Shown here in pieces: positions 44,529 through 53,235 of a stretch of 64,000 nucleotides of DNA. The stretch lies in NCBI GenBank assembly GCA_043744255.1, contig JAYTVA010000042.1:23160-87159 (forward strand). Direction: 5' to 3'. Made by a program: the position numbers and the translations under genes. The first letter of the stretch is position 1, and every line of letters starts with the position of its first letter. The notes beneath the pieces were generated by a model, which did no database searches, was not told the DNA's origin, and saw only the letters and a program-made list of their open reading frames with translations. The DNA is from UKL13-2 sp043744255 (GTDB taxonomy: Bacteria > Pseudomonadota > Gammaproteobacteria > Burkholderiales > Usitatibacteraceae).

Positions 44529-45783
44529 AAAATCGCAACGCCTGATTCCCGGTGGCGTGAATTCCCCCGTGCGGGCATTCCGCGCAGTCGGCGGCACGCC
44601 GATCTTTTTTCGTGAGGGCAACGGCGCTTACCTATGGGACGTCGATGGCAATAAATTCATCGACTACGTCGGCTCATGGGGCCCGGCGGTGTTGGGGCAC
44701 GCACACCCGGAGGTGGTAGCCGCCGTGCAGGAGCGCGCCGCGCACGGGATGAGTTTTGGCGCACCCACTGAGGGTGAGTACGAAATCGCCGAGCGCTTGC
44801 ATCAGTTGCTGCCGTCCATCGAGCAAGTGCGCCTGACCAGCTCAGGCACCGAAGCGACCATGAGCGCGATCCGTTTGGCGCGCGGGTTCACGGGGCGCAG
44901 CAAATTTATTAAGTTCGAAGGCTGCTACCACGGTCACGGCGATGCACTGTTGGTGAAGGCGGGATCGGGTGCGCTAACCTTTGGCAACCCAAGCTCGGCG
45001 GGGGTTCCGGCCGAGGTGGTGGCGCAAACGCTGGTGTTGTCGTACAACAATTTGCCGGAATTGACTGACACTTTCGCGCGCATTGGCAACGAGTTGGCCT
45101 GCGTGATCATCGAGCCGATTGCGGGCAATATGAATTTTGTGCTGCCATCACAGGCATATATGGACACGCTACGCGCGCTCTGTAGCAAGCATGGTGTGGT
45201 GCTGATATTCGATGAAGTGATGACCGGGTTTCGCGTCGGCCTCAAGGGCGCGCAGGGGCACTTCAACATCACACCCGATCTCACCACGCTCGGCAAAGTG
45301 ATCGGCGGCGGCATGCCGGTGGGGGCCTTCGGCGGACGACGCGACATCATGGCGCACTTGGCGCCGCTCGGTGCGGTGTATCAGGCCGGTACGTTGTCAG
45401 GTAACCCGGTGGCGGTCGCGGCGGGATTAAAAACGCTGGAACTCGTTGCTAGGCCTGGGTTTTTCGCATCACTGAGCCGGACTACGGAGCGCTTTGTGAC
45501 CGGCATCACGGCGGCGGCAAAGGACGCGGGTATTCCGATGAGTGGCGCCAGCCTTGGCGGCATGTTCGGTCTGTATTTTCGTGCTGCGCTGCCGACGAAT
45601 TACGCTGAAGTAATGGAGGCGGATCGAGAGCGTTTCAATAAATTTTTCCACGCGATGCTGCGGCGCGGCGTGTATCTGGCACCGTCGGCGTTTGAGGCCG
45701 GGTTCGTGTCGGCGGCACACACCGACGCGGACATTGACGCCACCATTGCTGCCGCACGCGAAGCATTTGCCGAATTGGGCTGA
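44500..45783 (+). CDS. hemL: Glutamate-1-semialdehyde 2,1-aminomutase
   Basis: PLP enzyme that makes 5-aminolevulinate in the C5 heme pathway; hemB, the next enzyme, is 2 kb downstream. It starts MFEKSQQLFEKSQRLIPGGV; features are SSGTEATMSAIRLARG, IFDEVMTGFRV and TTLGKVIGGGMPVGAFGG with the PLP lysine. 427 residues. I chose the ATG at 44500 on family match, although it lies 29 bp inside thiE; longer in-frame starts would sit deeper in thiE. A small degenerate GGDEF gene follows. Confidence 0.96.
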   Translation: MFEKSQQLFEKSQRLIPGGVNSPVRAFRAVGGTPIFFREGNGAYLWDVDGNKFIDYVGSWGPAVLGHAHPEVVAAVQERAAHGMSFGAPTEGEYEIAERLHQLLPSIEQVRLTSSGTEATMSAIRLARGFTGRSKFIKFEGCYHGHGDALLVKAGSGALTFGNPSSAGVPAEVVAQTLVLSYNNLPELTDTFARIGNELACVIIEPIAGNMNFVLPSQAYMDTLRALCSKHGVVLIFDEVMTGFRVGLKGAQGHFNITPDLTTLGKVIGGGMPVGAFGGRRDIMAHLAPLGAVYQAGTLSGNPVAVAAGLKTLELVARPGFFASLSRTTERFVTGITAAAKDAGIPMSGASLGGMFGLYFRAALPTNYAEVMEADRERFNKFFHAMLRRGVYLAPSAFEAGFVSAAHTDADIDATIAAAREAFAELG

Positions 45784-45827
45784 GCCGCGCATATACTGAA
45801 TTGATTCAACAACCCACTCCGCCACCC

Positions 45828-46277
45828 ATGAGTCATCACGACGCATCGCTGCCGAATCGACCCGCCGCTGAACAGCACATGGATGCGCTGATTGGCGATG
45901 TTTCGACGGCGGCCTTGGGTGGCTTTGCGACGCTGGTGTTTGCGTTGGAAAGTGATGGCGCGGTCAGTGCTGCGTTGCTGAAAACGGCGGCGGCCAACAT
46001 GCTGCAAGCGCTTCGCGAATCGGACTATTTGGCGCGTTTGGATGGCAATGAATTTTTGGTGCTGATTCCACAAGTCTCCGACGACGCGACCGCGCGCCGG
46101 GTGGCCGACAAACTCGTCAAGGCGATTGCCGCCGCTGATGCGAGGCTCGCGACCAGTATTGGCGTGAGCATGTTCCCGAAGGACGGGCGTGATCGCAGCG
46201 ATTTGCTCGCCAAGGCAGATTCGGCGCGGACTTTGGCTAGGCGCGCGGGGCGCAATCAAACGGTATTTACCTCGTGA
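45828..46277 (+). CDS. Short degenerate GGDEF-like protein
   Basis: A 149-residue protein with only the core of a GGDEF domain. The signature position reads DGNEF (residues 72-76, in YLARLDGNEFLVLIP), so the first Gly and the metal Asp are lost, and the front half normally holding D-x-L-T-G-L-x-N-R is largely absent. The back part (SIGVSMFPKDGRDRSDLLAKAD) is well kept. Cyclase activity is therefore very unlikely; it may bind nucleotide or protein, or be a remnant under weak selection. An in-frame TTG at 45801 is an alternative start. Placed 44 bp after hemL, ahead of a terminator. Confidence 0.75.
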   Translation: MSHHDASLPNRPAAEQHMDALIGDVSTAALGGFATLVFALESDGAVSAALLKTAAANMLQALRESDYLARLDGNEFLVLIPQVSDDATARRVADKLVKAIAAADARLATSIGVSMFPKDGRDRSDLLAKADSARTLARRAGRNQTVFTS

Positions 46278-46298
46278 CTTGAAGCATCGGCACGAAAA

Positions 46299-46330
46299 AA
46301 AACGCCGCATGGTTAACCTCGCGGCGTTTT
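46299..46330. terminator. Bidirectional terminator after the GGDEF-like gene
   Basis: AAAACGCCGC (46299-46308) pairs with GCGGCGTTTT (46321-46330) around a 12-nt loop, with T-rich sequence on both strands. It separates the GGDEF-like gene from the converging cytochrome gene. Confidence 0.8.
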
Positions 46331-46346
46331 GTTTTGGTGACGCAAA

Positions 46347-47003
46347 TTACTTCGAACGCATGCCCGCGATGTATTCCGCCACCGCGACCATGTCTTTGTC
46401 GCGCAAGCGACTGGTGATGGTATTCATCATCGGGTGCTTACGTTCACCCGAGGTATACGCCTGCAGGGCAGACAGCGTGTACTCCGGCCATTGACCAGCG
46501 AGACGCGGATAAATCGCCGGGATTCCCGCACCGGCACCACCGTGGCAACCGGCACAGGCGGGCACTTTGGCGTCTGCGATCCCGGCGCGATAAATCTTTT
46601 TGCCTTGTTCGGCGAGCGCCGGATCGCGCGCGACCGCGTTGTTTTTTGCCCGCTGCGAAAAATAATATTCGCCTAGCGCTTTCATGTCGGCAGGTGACAG
46701 ATTCGCGGCCATCCCTTGCATCACCGCGTTCTTGCGCGCGCCTGATTTGAAGTGCTCAAGCTGCTTGGCGATATACTGCGCAGGCATGGCAGCGATGTTG
46801 GGGTTGGCCGAGACGGCACTCATGCCATCAAGCCCGTGGCAGGCAACACAGACGGCACCGGCGATTTGCTGGCCGCGCGCCATTAGTTCGGCTTTGGTGG
46901 GTGTGGCCGCTGCGGTCGCTGCGGCGGCGGGTTCGGCCGCAGTGCCAATTGAGGCGATTGAGGCGAAAGCCGAAAACATCAACGTTGCCAGAACTTTTTT
47001 CAT
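46347..47003 (-). CDS. Cytochrome c4-type diheme protein
   Basis: Periplasmic diheme electron carrier of 218 residues. Signal peptide KKVLATLMFSAFASIASIGTAAE, then two heme sites, CVACHGLDG and CAGCHGGAGAGIPAIYPRLAGQ, each with the CxxCH motif and a later methionine ligand (NAVMQGMAANLS and HPMMNTITSRL). The tandem arrangement is the cytochrome c4 type, which feeds terminal oxidases. I chose the ATG at 47003; a TTG two codons earlier is possible. Divergent from engB across 78 bp, a common betaproteobacterial arrangement. Confidence 0.92.
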   Translation of the reverse strand: MKKVLATLMFSAFASIASIGTAAEPAAAATAAATPTKAELMARGQQIAGAVCVACHGLDGMSAVSANPNIAAMPAQYIAKQLEHFKSGARKNAVMQGMAANLSPADMKALGEYYFSQRAKNNAVARDPALAEQGKKIYRAGIADAKVPACAGCHGGAGAGIPAIYPRLAGQWPEYTLSALQAYTSGERKHPMMNTITSRLRDKDMVAVAEYIAGMRSK

Positions 47004-47081
47004 GACCAAACCTTTGTTTGTGTTGCGCTAAGTGATATGACGAAGCGCGAATTTTAGCCTATCGAGGCAGAAGAGGAAACC

Positions 47082-47690
47082 GTGGGTTTGTTTGATGGTG
47101 CGACCTACATCGCGTCCGCGCATGACGTGGAGCAACTTCCCCCAGATGTCGGCGTCGAAGTCGCTTTCGTCGGGCGATCTAATTCGGGTAAGTCGAGCGC
47201 GATCAATACGCTCGCCAATCACAAGCGCTTGGCATTCGTGTCGAAGACGCCAGGGCGCACCCAGCTCATCAACTTTTTCGCGATTGGCCACGACCGCATG
47301 CTGGTCGATTTGCCCGGCTACGGCTACGCCAAGGTGCCGCCTGCGGTAAAGGCGCATTGGACGGAATTTTTGGCCGTTTATGTGTCTACACGCGTGGCGC
47401 TGAAGGGCTTGGTGGTCATCATGGATGCGCGCCACCCGATGCGTCCGCTTGATGTTGAATTGCTGGATTGGTATCGCCCGACCAATAAACCGGTGCATGT
47501 GTTGTTGACGAAATCGGACAAACTGACCCGCAACGAGCAATTGAACACGTTACGTGACGTGAAAAAACAATTGATCGCGCGGCAATACAACGCGACCGTG
47601 CAGTTGTTTTCGAGTTTAAAGAAGACTGGCGTCGAGGAAGCCGAGATCGCGCTGGGGCGAATGTATGGAATCTCGCCAGCCGTTGCGTAA
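47082..47690 (+). CDS. engB: YihA/EngB-type ribosome-biogenesis GTPase
   Basis: Essential P-loop GTPase of the EngB/YsxC family. G1 is FVGRSNSGKSSAIN, G3 is DLPGYGYAKVP, and G4 is TKSDKL. 202 residues. It starts with GTG at 47082, with AGAGGAAACC just ahead. The gene is followed by a 207-bp gap that carries the probable small RNA on the opposite strand. Confidence 0.95.
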   Translation: MGLFDGATYIASAHDVEQLPPDVGVEVAFVGRSNSGKSSAINTLANHKRLAFVSKTPGRTQLINFFAIGHDRMLVDLPGYGYAKVPPAVKAHWTEFLAVYVSTRVALKGLVVIMDARHPMRPLDVELLDWYRPTNKPVHVLLTKSDKLTRNEQLNTLRDVKKQLIARQYNATVQLFSSLKKTGVEEAEIALGRMYGISPAVA

Positions 47691-47711
47691 GACTGAATTG
47701 CCAAGCATCGG

Positions 47712-47817
47712 ACAAAAAAGAAGGGCTCGGGATAAAGGGTAACCCGAGCCCGCCTAAAGCCTTAATTGGATTAAGGCCCCGCTCAGGGAGGAGAAGCGGG
47801 GAGAAGCAATGCTTCTC
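47712..47817 (-). ncRNA. Candidate small RNA with four hairpins and an anti-SD-like loop
   Basis: Read on the minus strand, four stems follow one another with almost no spacing: GAGAAGC/GCTTCTC (47817-47801), CCCCGCT/AGCGGGG (47801-47777), GCCTTAAT/ATTAAGGC (47777-47759) and GGGCTCGGG/CCCGAGCCC (47751-47723). The last is followed by TTCTTTTTT, an intrinsic terminator. The loop of the second hairpin exposes TCTCCTCCCTG, which resembles the 16S anti-Shine-Dalgarno sequence and could pair with ribosome-binding sites. A plausible promoter lies just upstream. I recall an Rfam family named Betaproteobacteria toxic small RNA; whether this belongs to it needs a covariance search. No peptide is apparent. 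Confidence 0.65.
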
Positions 47818-47822
47818 ATACG

Positions 47823-47852
47823 ATAAGATGGTGCGGTTGGGCAAAAGTTCAA
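47823..47852 (-). promoter_or_regulatory. Candidate promoter of the small RNA
   Basis: On the minus strand TTGAAC (47852-47847) and TCTTAT (47828-47823) are 18 bp apart, placing a start near 47816, at the base of the first hairpin. The hemB promoter must share this region in the other direction. Confidence 0.4.
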
Positions 47853-47897
47853 TGCCCGCTCCTGAATTTTCTTCGTCATTTCTGTGAATGATTTGCT

Positions 47898-48899
47898 ATG
47901 AATCTCGGACAATTTCCCCAGCGGCGTATGCGCCGCCTTCGCCGTACCGGCTTCCTGCGCGACCTGGTGCGCGAGTCGTCGCTATCCAGCGCAGATTTCA
48001 TCTACCCGTTGTTTATCCTGGATGGCACTAAGCAACGTCAAGCGATTGCCTCGATGCCTGGCATCGAGCGCTTGTCGGTCGATTTACTCCTGCCAGTGGC
48101 GGAAGAGGCGCTCCGGCTGGGCATCCCCGCTATTGCCCTGTTTCCGGTGATTGACGCCTCGCTTAAGACGCCGAACGGCGAACAAGCGTTCAACGCCAGC
48201 GGGCTGGTACCGCGCGCCGTGCGTGAACTGAAAAAGCATTTTCCGGAACTCGGTATCGTCACTGATGTGGCGCTCGATCCATTCACCACTCACGGACAAG
48301 ACGGGGTGATAGATGCGACTGGCTACATCCTCAACGATGTGACGATTGAGGCGCTAAAAAAGCAGGCGCTGACGCAAGCCGAAGCGGGCGTCGATATTGT
48401 CGCGCCCAGCGACATGATGGACGGTCGTATCGGTGAGATTCGCAAAGCGTTGGATGCTGGTGAGCACATTCACACCGCGATCATGGCGTACTCAGCGAAG
48501 TACGCGAGCAAGTTTTACGGCCCGTTTCGCGATGCGCTGGGTTCGGCCGGAAACTTGGGGGCGAGCGACAAGAAAAATTACCAGATGGATCCGGGCAACA
48601 GCGATGAAGCGATGCGTGAAATTGCCCTCGATTTGCAAGAAGGCGCCGATATGGTGATGGTCAAGCCCGGCATGCTGTATCTCGATATTGTCGCGCGCTG
48701 CAAGCGCGAATTTGCGGTGCCAACGTTTGCGTATCAAGTGTCGGGCGAATACGCGATGCTAAAAGCGGCCGCACAAAACGGCTGGTTGGATGGCGAGGCG
48801 TGCATGATGGAATCGTTGCTGGCGTTTAAGCGCGCAGGGGCGGATGGTGTGCTGACTTATTTTGCGCTGGAGGCGGCGCGGCTGTTGCGGCGGCGATAG
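47898..48899 (+). CDS. hemB: Delta-aminolevulinic acid dehydratase (porphobilinogen synthase)
   Basis: Condenses two 5-aminolevulinate to porphobilinogen, the step after hemL. Catalytic Schiff-base lysines lie in APSDMMDGRIG / MAYSAKYASKFYGPFRDA and VMVKPGMLYLDI. The metal segment reads DVALDPFTTHGQDG, with Asp where zinc enzymes have Cys, so this is the magnesium-type enzyme known from Pseudomonas. 333 residues, starting MNLGQFPQRRMRRLRRTGFL. It converges on the hypothetical at 48929, with the junction motif between. Confidence 0.96.
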   Translation: MNLGQFPQRRMRRLRRTGFLRDLVRESSLSSADFIYPLFILDGTKQRQAIASMPGIERLSVDLLLPVAEEALRLGIPAIALFPVIDASLKTPNGEQAFNASGLVPRAVRELKKHFPELGIVTDVALDPFTTHGQDGVIDATGYILNDVTIEALKKQALTQAEAGVDIVAPSDMMDGRIGEIRKALDAGEHIHTAIMAYSAKYASKFYGPFRDALGSAGNLGASDKKNYQMDPGNSDEAMREIALDLQEGADMVMVKPGMLYLDIVARCKREFAVPTFAYQVSGEYAMLKAAAQNGWLDGEACMMESLLAFKRAGADGVLTYFALEAARLLRRR

Positions 48900-48921
48900 C
48901 GTCCACGGCTTGGAAACGCCC

Positions 48922-48938
48922 GCCAATGCTAGGGTTTC
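48922..48938 (+). repeat. Convergent-junction motif, copy B
   Basis: GCCAATGCTAGGGTTTC between hemB and the converging hypothetical gene, identical over the 17-bp core to copy A. It overlaps the end of the minus-strand gene: its TAG stop and last two codons (CTGAAACCC TAG on the minus strand) lie within or beside the motif. Confidence 0.65.
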
Positions 48939-49525
48939 AGCGGATTGGCGTCAAACAATTTGATCGCCTCGTCACGCGACGCGCGGGTATGCCGCACGCT
49001 GGTGCGCGGATGCGCCGTTGCGCGCGCGGCGTGATTGGAAAATAGCGAAATGCGAACCGGCGCGTCTTCGAATTCGAGTTCGTATTGCACCACGTCAGTC
49101 TCATGCAACTCAAAATCCACGTTCGCGTTAAGCAAAAACATTTCGAAATGTTTCGCCTCGACCTCAACCAGTTCTAGCTCGATTGCCGAGAATTCGTTGG
49201 CGGTGCCGTTGAGCACGGCACCCGTCAGCCACGGCTCGAAGTCGGCGCGGATCAACCATTGCATGGCACGCACGGCCACTCTTCGGAGGGCAGCAAGCGC
49301 CTCCGGTTGACGATCTCGGCTGAACAGCGCGAGATGTTCACGGAGGGCAGCTTCGATTTCCAAATTGTCCGGCAGCGCGTGTTTGTCGTCGATGCCGAGC
49401 TGCCGTGCGGCTTTCATTTTCGCGGTGTGATAGTCCGACTGCCCTTCGGCAATCAGCTTCGCCGCCGCTTGCGCGATGCGCAAACGAACCTGATCGAGGG
49501 CGTGAGATCGACGCGGCGTGCGCAT
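48929..49525 (-). CDS. Conserved hypothetical protein downstream of mrcA
   Basis: A 198-residue cytoplasmic protein. The N-terminal half is helical and basic (SHALDQVRLRIAQAAAKLIA). The segment WLTGAVLNGTANEFSAIELEL to FEMFLLNANVDFELHE resembles a nucleotidyltransferase-like fold: G-x-x-x-N-G-T-A-N followed by acidic residues. I recognise it as a conserved betaproteobacterial family often carrying an incorrect UDP-N-acetylmuramate-alanine ligase label; it has no Mur ligase ATP motif, so I do not assign that activity. It begins 12 bp after mrcA ends and is probably in its operon. Confidence 0.65.
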   Translation of the reverse strand: MRTPRRSHALDQVRLRIAQAAAKLIAEGQSDYHTAKMKAARQLGIDDKHALPDNLEIEAALREHLALFSRDRQPEALAALRRVAVRAMQWLIRADFEPWLTGAVLNGTANEFSAIELELVEVEAKHFEMFLLNANVDFELHETDVVQYELEFEDAPVRISLFSNHAARATAHPRTSVRHTRASRDEAIKLFDANPLKP

Positions 49526-49537
49526 GGCGTGGCATCG

Positions 49538-51895
49538 CTAAAAAATTTGATTTTTGACTTCTTCCGACGGCTTGTTCGCTTCGCGCAACGCCGACGGCCC
49601 CTCAACCGCGCTGCCTGCCGACTCGCTATACACATATTCGTGGAGCGGTTTGCCGTCCCTGCTGACCTCGCCATTGAGGGTGATGGTGGTAATGCCCGAC
49701 GGCGGCTCAAACGCCTTTTCTTTCACGCCCTTAAGCGCGCGCTGCATGTAGTGAGTCCATATGGGCAATGCCGCTTGCCCACCGGTTTCGTTGTTGCCGA
49801 GATCAGTGGGATTGTCAAAGCCGATCCACGCGACCGCAACGAGGCCGGGGTTAAAGCCTGCAAACCACGCGTCGATGTGATCGTTGGTGGTGCCCGTTTT
49901 ACCTGCCAGATCGCCGCGCCCCAAGGACATCGCCTTGGTCGCCGTGCCATAGCGCACCACGTCGCGCATCATGCTAGTCATGATGAACGCGTTGCGCGGG
50001 TCAATCACGCGCTCAGCGGCATTGCTGCCGTCTTTCTGGGTCGCGCGTTGCGGTTCGGCCTCGAACAGTACAGCACCCTTGTCGTCAGTAATTTTGGTGA
50101 TGAAATAGGGCTTGATGCGATAGCCGGTATTGGCAAACACCGCGTATCCGGAGGCCATTTGCAATGGGGTGGCCGAGCCAGCGCCGAGCGCCATGGTGAG
50201 ATAGGCCGGGTGTAATTTGGGCTCAAAACCGAAGCGCGAAATATAGTCTTGCGCATACGCGGGGCCAATCGCTTGCAACACCCGGATGGAGACCATGTTT
50301 TTTGATTTCGCCAAACCCGTGCGCAACCGCATCGGGCCATCGTAGGTGCCGTCGTAATTTTTTGGCTCCCAAATCTCGCCACCGCCACGACCCGGATCGA
50401 ACACGATCGGCGCATCGTTGACGATGGTGGCCGGCGTGAAGCCTTTTTCTAGCGCGGCGGAATAGACGAACGGCTTGAAGCTGGAGCCGGGCTGGCGCAT
50501 CGCTTGGGTGGCATGATTGAATTTGTTGGCGATGAAATCAAATCCACCGACCAGCGCGCGGATGGCGCCATCGCCCGGCTCGAGTGAAACCAACGCCGCC
50601 TCTACCTTCGGCAATTGCGCGATCGCCGCCACGCCTTTTTCGTCGGTGGCAATGCGCACAATCGAGCCGCGTACAGGCTTCAAGGCAGTCGCCTTGTCTG
50701 CCAACGCGCGCTGCACGAACTTGAGCCCCTCGGGGCCGATGGTCAGCGTTGCACCGCGCTTGGTCAAAACGACAACTTGCTTGGGCTCGACAGTCAACAC
50801 GACCGCAGGCACCAGATCGCCAATGATTTCGCGGCTCAGTAAGGCTTCCTCAACGGCATCCTCGACTTCATCCGGATTCGTTGGCAGGTTGACCTGCCCT
50901 TCTGGCCCACGGTAGCCGTGTCGACGGTCGTATTCCATGACCCCCTTGCGCAAGCCTGCCACGGCCGCATCCTGATCGAGTTTGCGCACGGTGGTGTAGA
51001 CCTTGATGCCGCTGACATAGGTCTTGTCGCCGTATTGGTCAAAAATTTCCTGTCGCGCCATCTCCGCAATGTGGTCAGCCTCGACCGCGTAGAGCGTGCG
51101 CTCGCGACTGAATTTGAGCGCGGTTTCCAGTGCGGCTTTTTGTTGCGCGTCGGTGAGGTAATTGAGTTCGCGCATGCGGCGCAATACGTATTGTTGGCGC
51201 TGCGTGACCCGCTTGACGTTGTCGAATGGATTGAACCGCGACGGTGCTTTCGGGATACTGGCCAAAATCGCGACTTCGGCGACATTGAGCTGGCCGATGT
51301 CCTTGCCAAAATACACGCGACTGGCGGCGGCGAAACCGTAGGCACGGTTGCCGAGAAAAATGTGGTTCATGTAGATTTCGAGAATCTGATCTTTAGTCAG
51401 GTTGCGCTCAATCTTGAATGCGAGTAACCACTCCGACGCTTTACGGCTGATCGAAACTTCGTTGGATAGAAAGAAGTTGCGGGCGACCTGCTGGGTGATC
51501 GTACTGGCACCGCCAGTAAGCTTACCGGCCATCAACGCGCTGCCGGCGGCGCGCGCGACACCCTTGTAGTCGACACCGCCATGCTGATAGAAACGCTCAT
51601 CCTCGGCGGCGAGCAGCGCCTGTTTCATGATCGCTGGAAAATCCTGCACTTTGACGAATGCGCGCTTTTCTTCCCCGAATTCGCCAATGATTTCGCCTTC
51701 TGCCGTGTAGACGCGCAGCGGCAGCTTCGGGCGATAATCGGTGACTGCCTCAATGGAGGGCAGGTTGGGGTAGAGCAGCACAAACATCAGCGCGATCAGT
51801 ACCACCGGTACCATCAGCAGAGATAGCACCAGTATCAGCGGGCGAAACCACCATCGAAGCGTCATCTCGGCATCCAAAGCATTGTGGAAGGCCAT
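49538..51895 (-). CDS. mrcA: Penicillin-binding protein 1A (bifunctional peptidoglycan synthase)
   Basis: Class A PBP, 785 residues: a short cytoplasmic tail, one TM segment (LILVLSLLMVPVVLIALMFV), a glycosyltransferase domain (AAEDERFYQHGGVDYKG, GGASTITQQVARNFFL, KASEWLLAFKIERNLTK), an OB-like insert, and a transpeptidase domain with SSFK (catalytic S471), SKN and KTGTT. It ends with a Ser/Glu-rich tail. An in-frame ATG at 51865 is an alternative start. Transcribed away from pilM; the divergence of this gene from pilMNOPQ is typical of beta- and gammaproteobacteria. Confidence 0.96.
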   Translation of the reverse strand: MAFHNALDAEMTLRWWFRPLILVLSLLMVPVVLIALMFVLLYPNLPSIEAVTDYRPKLPLRVYTAEGEIIGEFGEEKRAFVKVQDFPAIMKQALLAAEDERFYQHGGVDYKGVARAAGSALMAGKLTGGASTITQQVARNFFLSNEVSISRKASEWLLAFKIERNLTKDQILEIYMNHIFLGNRAYGFAAASRVYFGKDIGQLNVAEVAILASIPKAPSRFNPFDNVKRVTQRQQYVLRRMRELNYLTDAQQKAALETALKFSRERTLYAVEADHIAEMARQEIFDQYGDKTYVSGIKVYTTVRKLDQDAAVAGLRKGVMEYDRRHGYRGPEGQVNLPTNPDEVEDAVEEALLSREIIGDLVPAVVLTVEPKQVVVLTKRGATLTIGPEGLKFVQRALADKATALKPVRGSIVRIATDEKGVAAIAQLPKVEAALVSLEPGDGAIRALVGGFDFIANKFNHATQAMRQPGSSFKPFVYSAALEKGFTPATIVNDAPIVFDPGRGGGEIWEPKNYDGTYDGPMRLRTGLAKSKNMVSIRVLQAIGPAYAQDYISRFGFEPKLHPAYLTMALGAGSATPLQMASGYAVFANTGYRIKPYFITKITDDKGAVLFEAEPQRATQKDGSNAAERVIDPRNAFIMTSMMRDVVRYGTATKAMSLGRGDLAGKTGTTNDHIDAWFAGFNPGLVAVAWIGFDNPTDLGNNETGGQAALPIWTHYMQRALKGVKEKAFEPPSGITTITLNGEVSRDGKPLHEYVYSESAGSAVEGPSALREANKPSEEVKNQIF

Positions 51896-52137
51896 TATAT
51901 CGGCGTCGGTCGGGACGACCTAATCTTCAGAGATACGATTCGGACACGATAATGGTGAAATGATGTCAACAATCAGGCGGGGACACACCCAAGAGCCGAT
52001 TTATGGTTCAAACTGATTAATGCTATTTCGAGGTTTCGCAGAATTTGCTTTACAGTTCCGACGCTTGTTGCTAGCATTTAATGTAAATTATGCGCATTCG
52101 GCTGTAAGTCTATTCATTAAAAGGGCAGTCCAATACC

Positions 52138-53235
52138 ATGCTTAAAGAAAAGCTGGCCTCCCGGTTTGAGTTTTTGCGGGCGTCGACACCACCATTGATC
52201 GGGGTGGACATTAGCTCGTCCTTCATTAAGATGGTGGAGCTCGCTGAGGCTGGTCGCGGACTATATCGCGTCGAGCGCTACGTGATTGAGCCGTTACCGA
52301 AAGACACCGTCACTGACGGCAATGTCTCCAACATCGAAGCCGCTGGCGAAGTGATGCGGCGCGCGCACAAACAACTAGGTACACGCATCAAAAACATTGC
52401 GTTGGCATTGCCGTCCTCGGCCGTGATCACCAAAAAAGTTCTACTCGCCGGTGCACAACGCGACGACGAGATGGAGTTCCAGGTTCAGTCGGAAGCAAAT
52501 CAGTACATCCCGTTCAGTTTAGACGAGGTGAATCTTGATTTTCAGGTAATTGGGCCCGCGCCAAACAGTGAGACGGAGGTGGAAGTCCTAATCGCCGCGT
52601 CCCGCAAAGAGAAAATTGAAGATCGCGTCGCGGTAGCGGAAGCTGCCGGATTGAAAACGTCCGTGATGGACGTCGAGGCTTATGCTTCACTGGCTGCATT
52701 CGAGTTGATGCAAAACGCGACCACCGGCATTACCGCCACCGACATTACCGCCATTATCGACATTGGTGCGCAGTCCACGCGCGTGACGGTGATGCACGAA
52801 GACCAGCAAGTGTATTCGCGCGAACAGCAACTCGGCGGCTACCAACTCACCCAGGATATTTCGCGCCAATTCGGCATGCCGCTGGAAGAAGCCGAAGTCG
52901 CCAAAAAGTCGGGCGGGCTACCAGACAACTATGTGCCAGACGTATTGCAGCCCTTCAACGAGAAGGTTGTTCTAGAAATTTCGCGCGCGCTACAGTTTTT
53001 CTTTACCTCCACCCAGTTCAACAAGGTCGATCACATCGTCTTGTGCGGCGGTAGCGCGATGCTCGACGGTCTCGAACAAATGGTCGCGCAACGGACGCAA
53101 GTCAACACCATCATCGCCAACCCATTCGCCAATATGGCACTGTCGGCAAAAATCAAACCACGCCAGTTGACCATCGACGCCCCCAGTTTGATGGTGGCGT
53201 GCGGTCTGGCCATGCGGAGGTTTGACCCGTCATGA
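52138..53235 (+). CDS. pilM: Type IV pilus inner-membrane alignment protein PilM
   Basis: Actin-like ATPase-fold protein on the cytoplasmic side, which binds the N-terminus of PilN and links the pilus motor to the envelope subcomplex. Visible blocks: LIGVDISSSFIKMVEL (nucleotide loop 1), IKNIALALPSSAVITKKVLL, FQVQSEANQYIPF, AIIDIGAQSTRVTVMHE (loop 2) and VLCGGSAMLDGLEQMV (adenosine motif). 365 residues is typical. First of five genes with 1- to 4-bp overlaps. The 242-bp gap upstream has several AT-rich stretches, but I could not pick a confident promoter. Confidence 0.95.
   Translation: MLKEKLASRFEFLRASTPPLIGVDISSSFIKMVELAEAGRGLYRVERYVIEPLPKDTVTDGNVSNIEAAGEVMRRAHKQLGTRIKNIALALPSSAVITKKVLLAGAQRDDEMEFQVQSEANQYIPFSLDEVNLDFQVIGPAPNSETEVEVLIAASRKEKIEDRVAVAEAAGLKTSVMDVEAYASLAAFELMQNATTGITATDITAIIDIGAQSTRVTVMHEDQQVYSREQQLGGYQLTQDISRQFGMPLEEAEVAKKSGGLPDNYVPDVLQPFNEKVVLEISRALQFFFTSTQFNKVDHIVLCGGSAMLDGLEQMVAQRTQVNTIIANPFANMALSAKIKPRQLTIDAPSLMVACGLAMRRFDPS

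Noticed and set aside
52020..52060. Sigma-54 promoter ahead of pilM
   Set aside because: GG and GC elements are present but 13 bases apart instead of 10.
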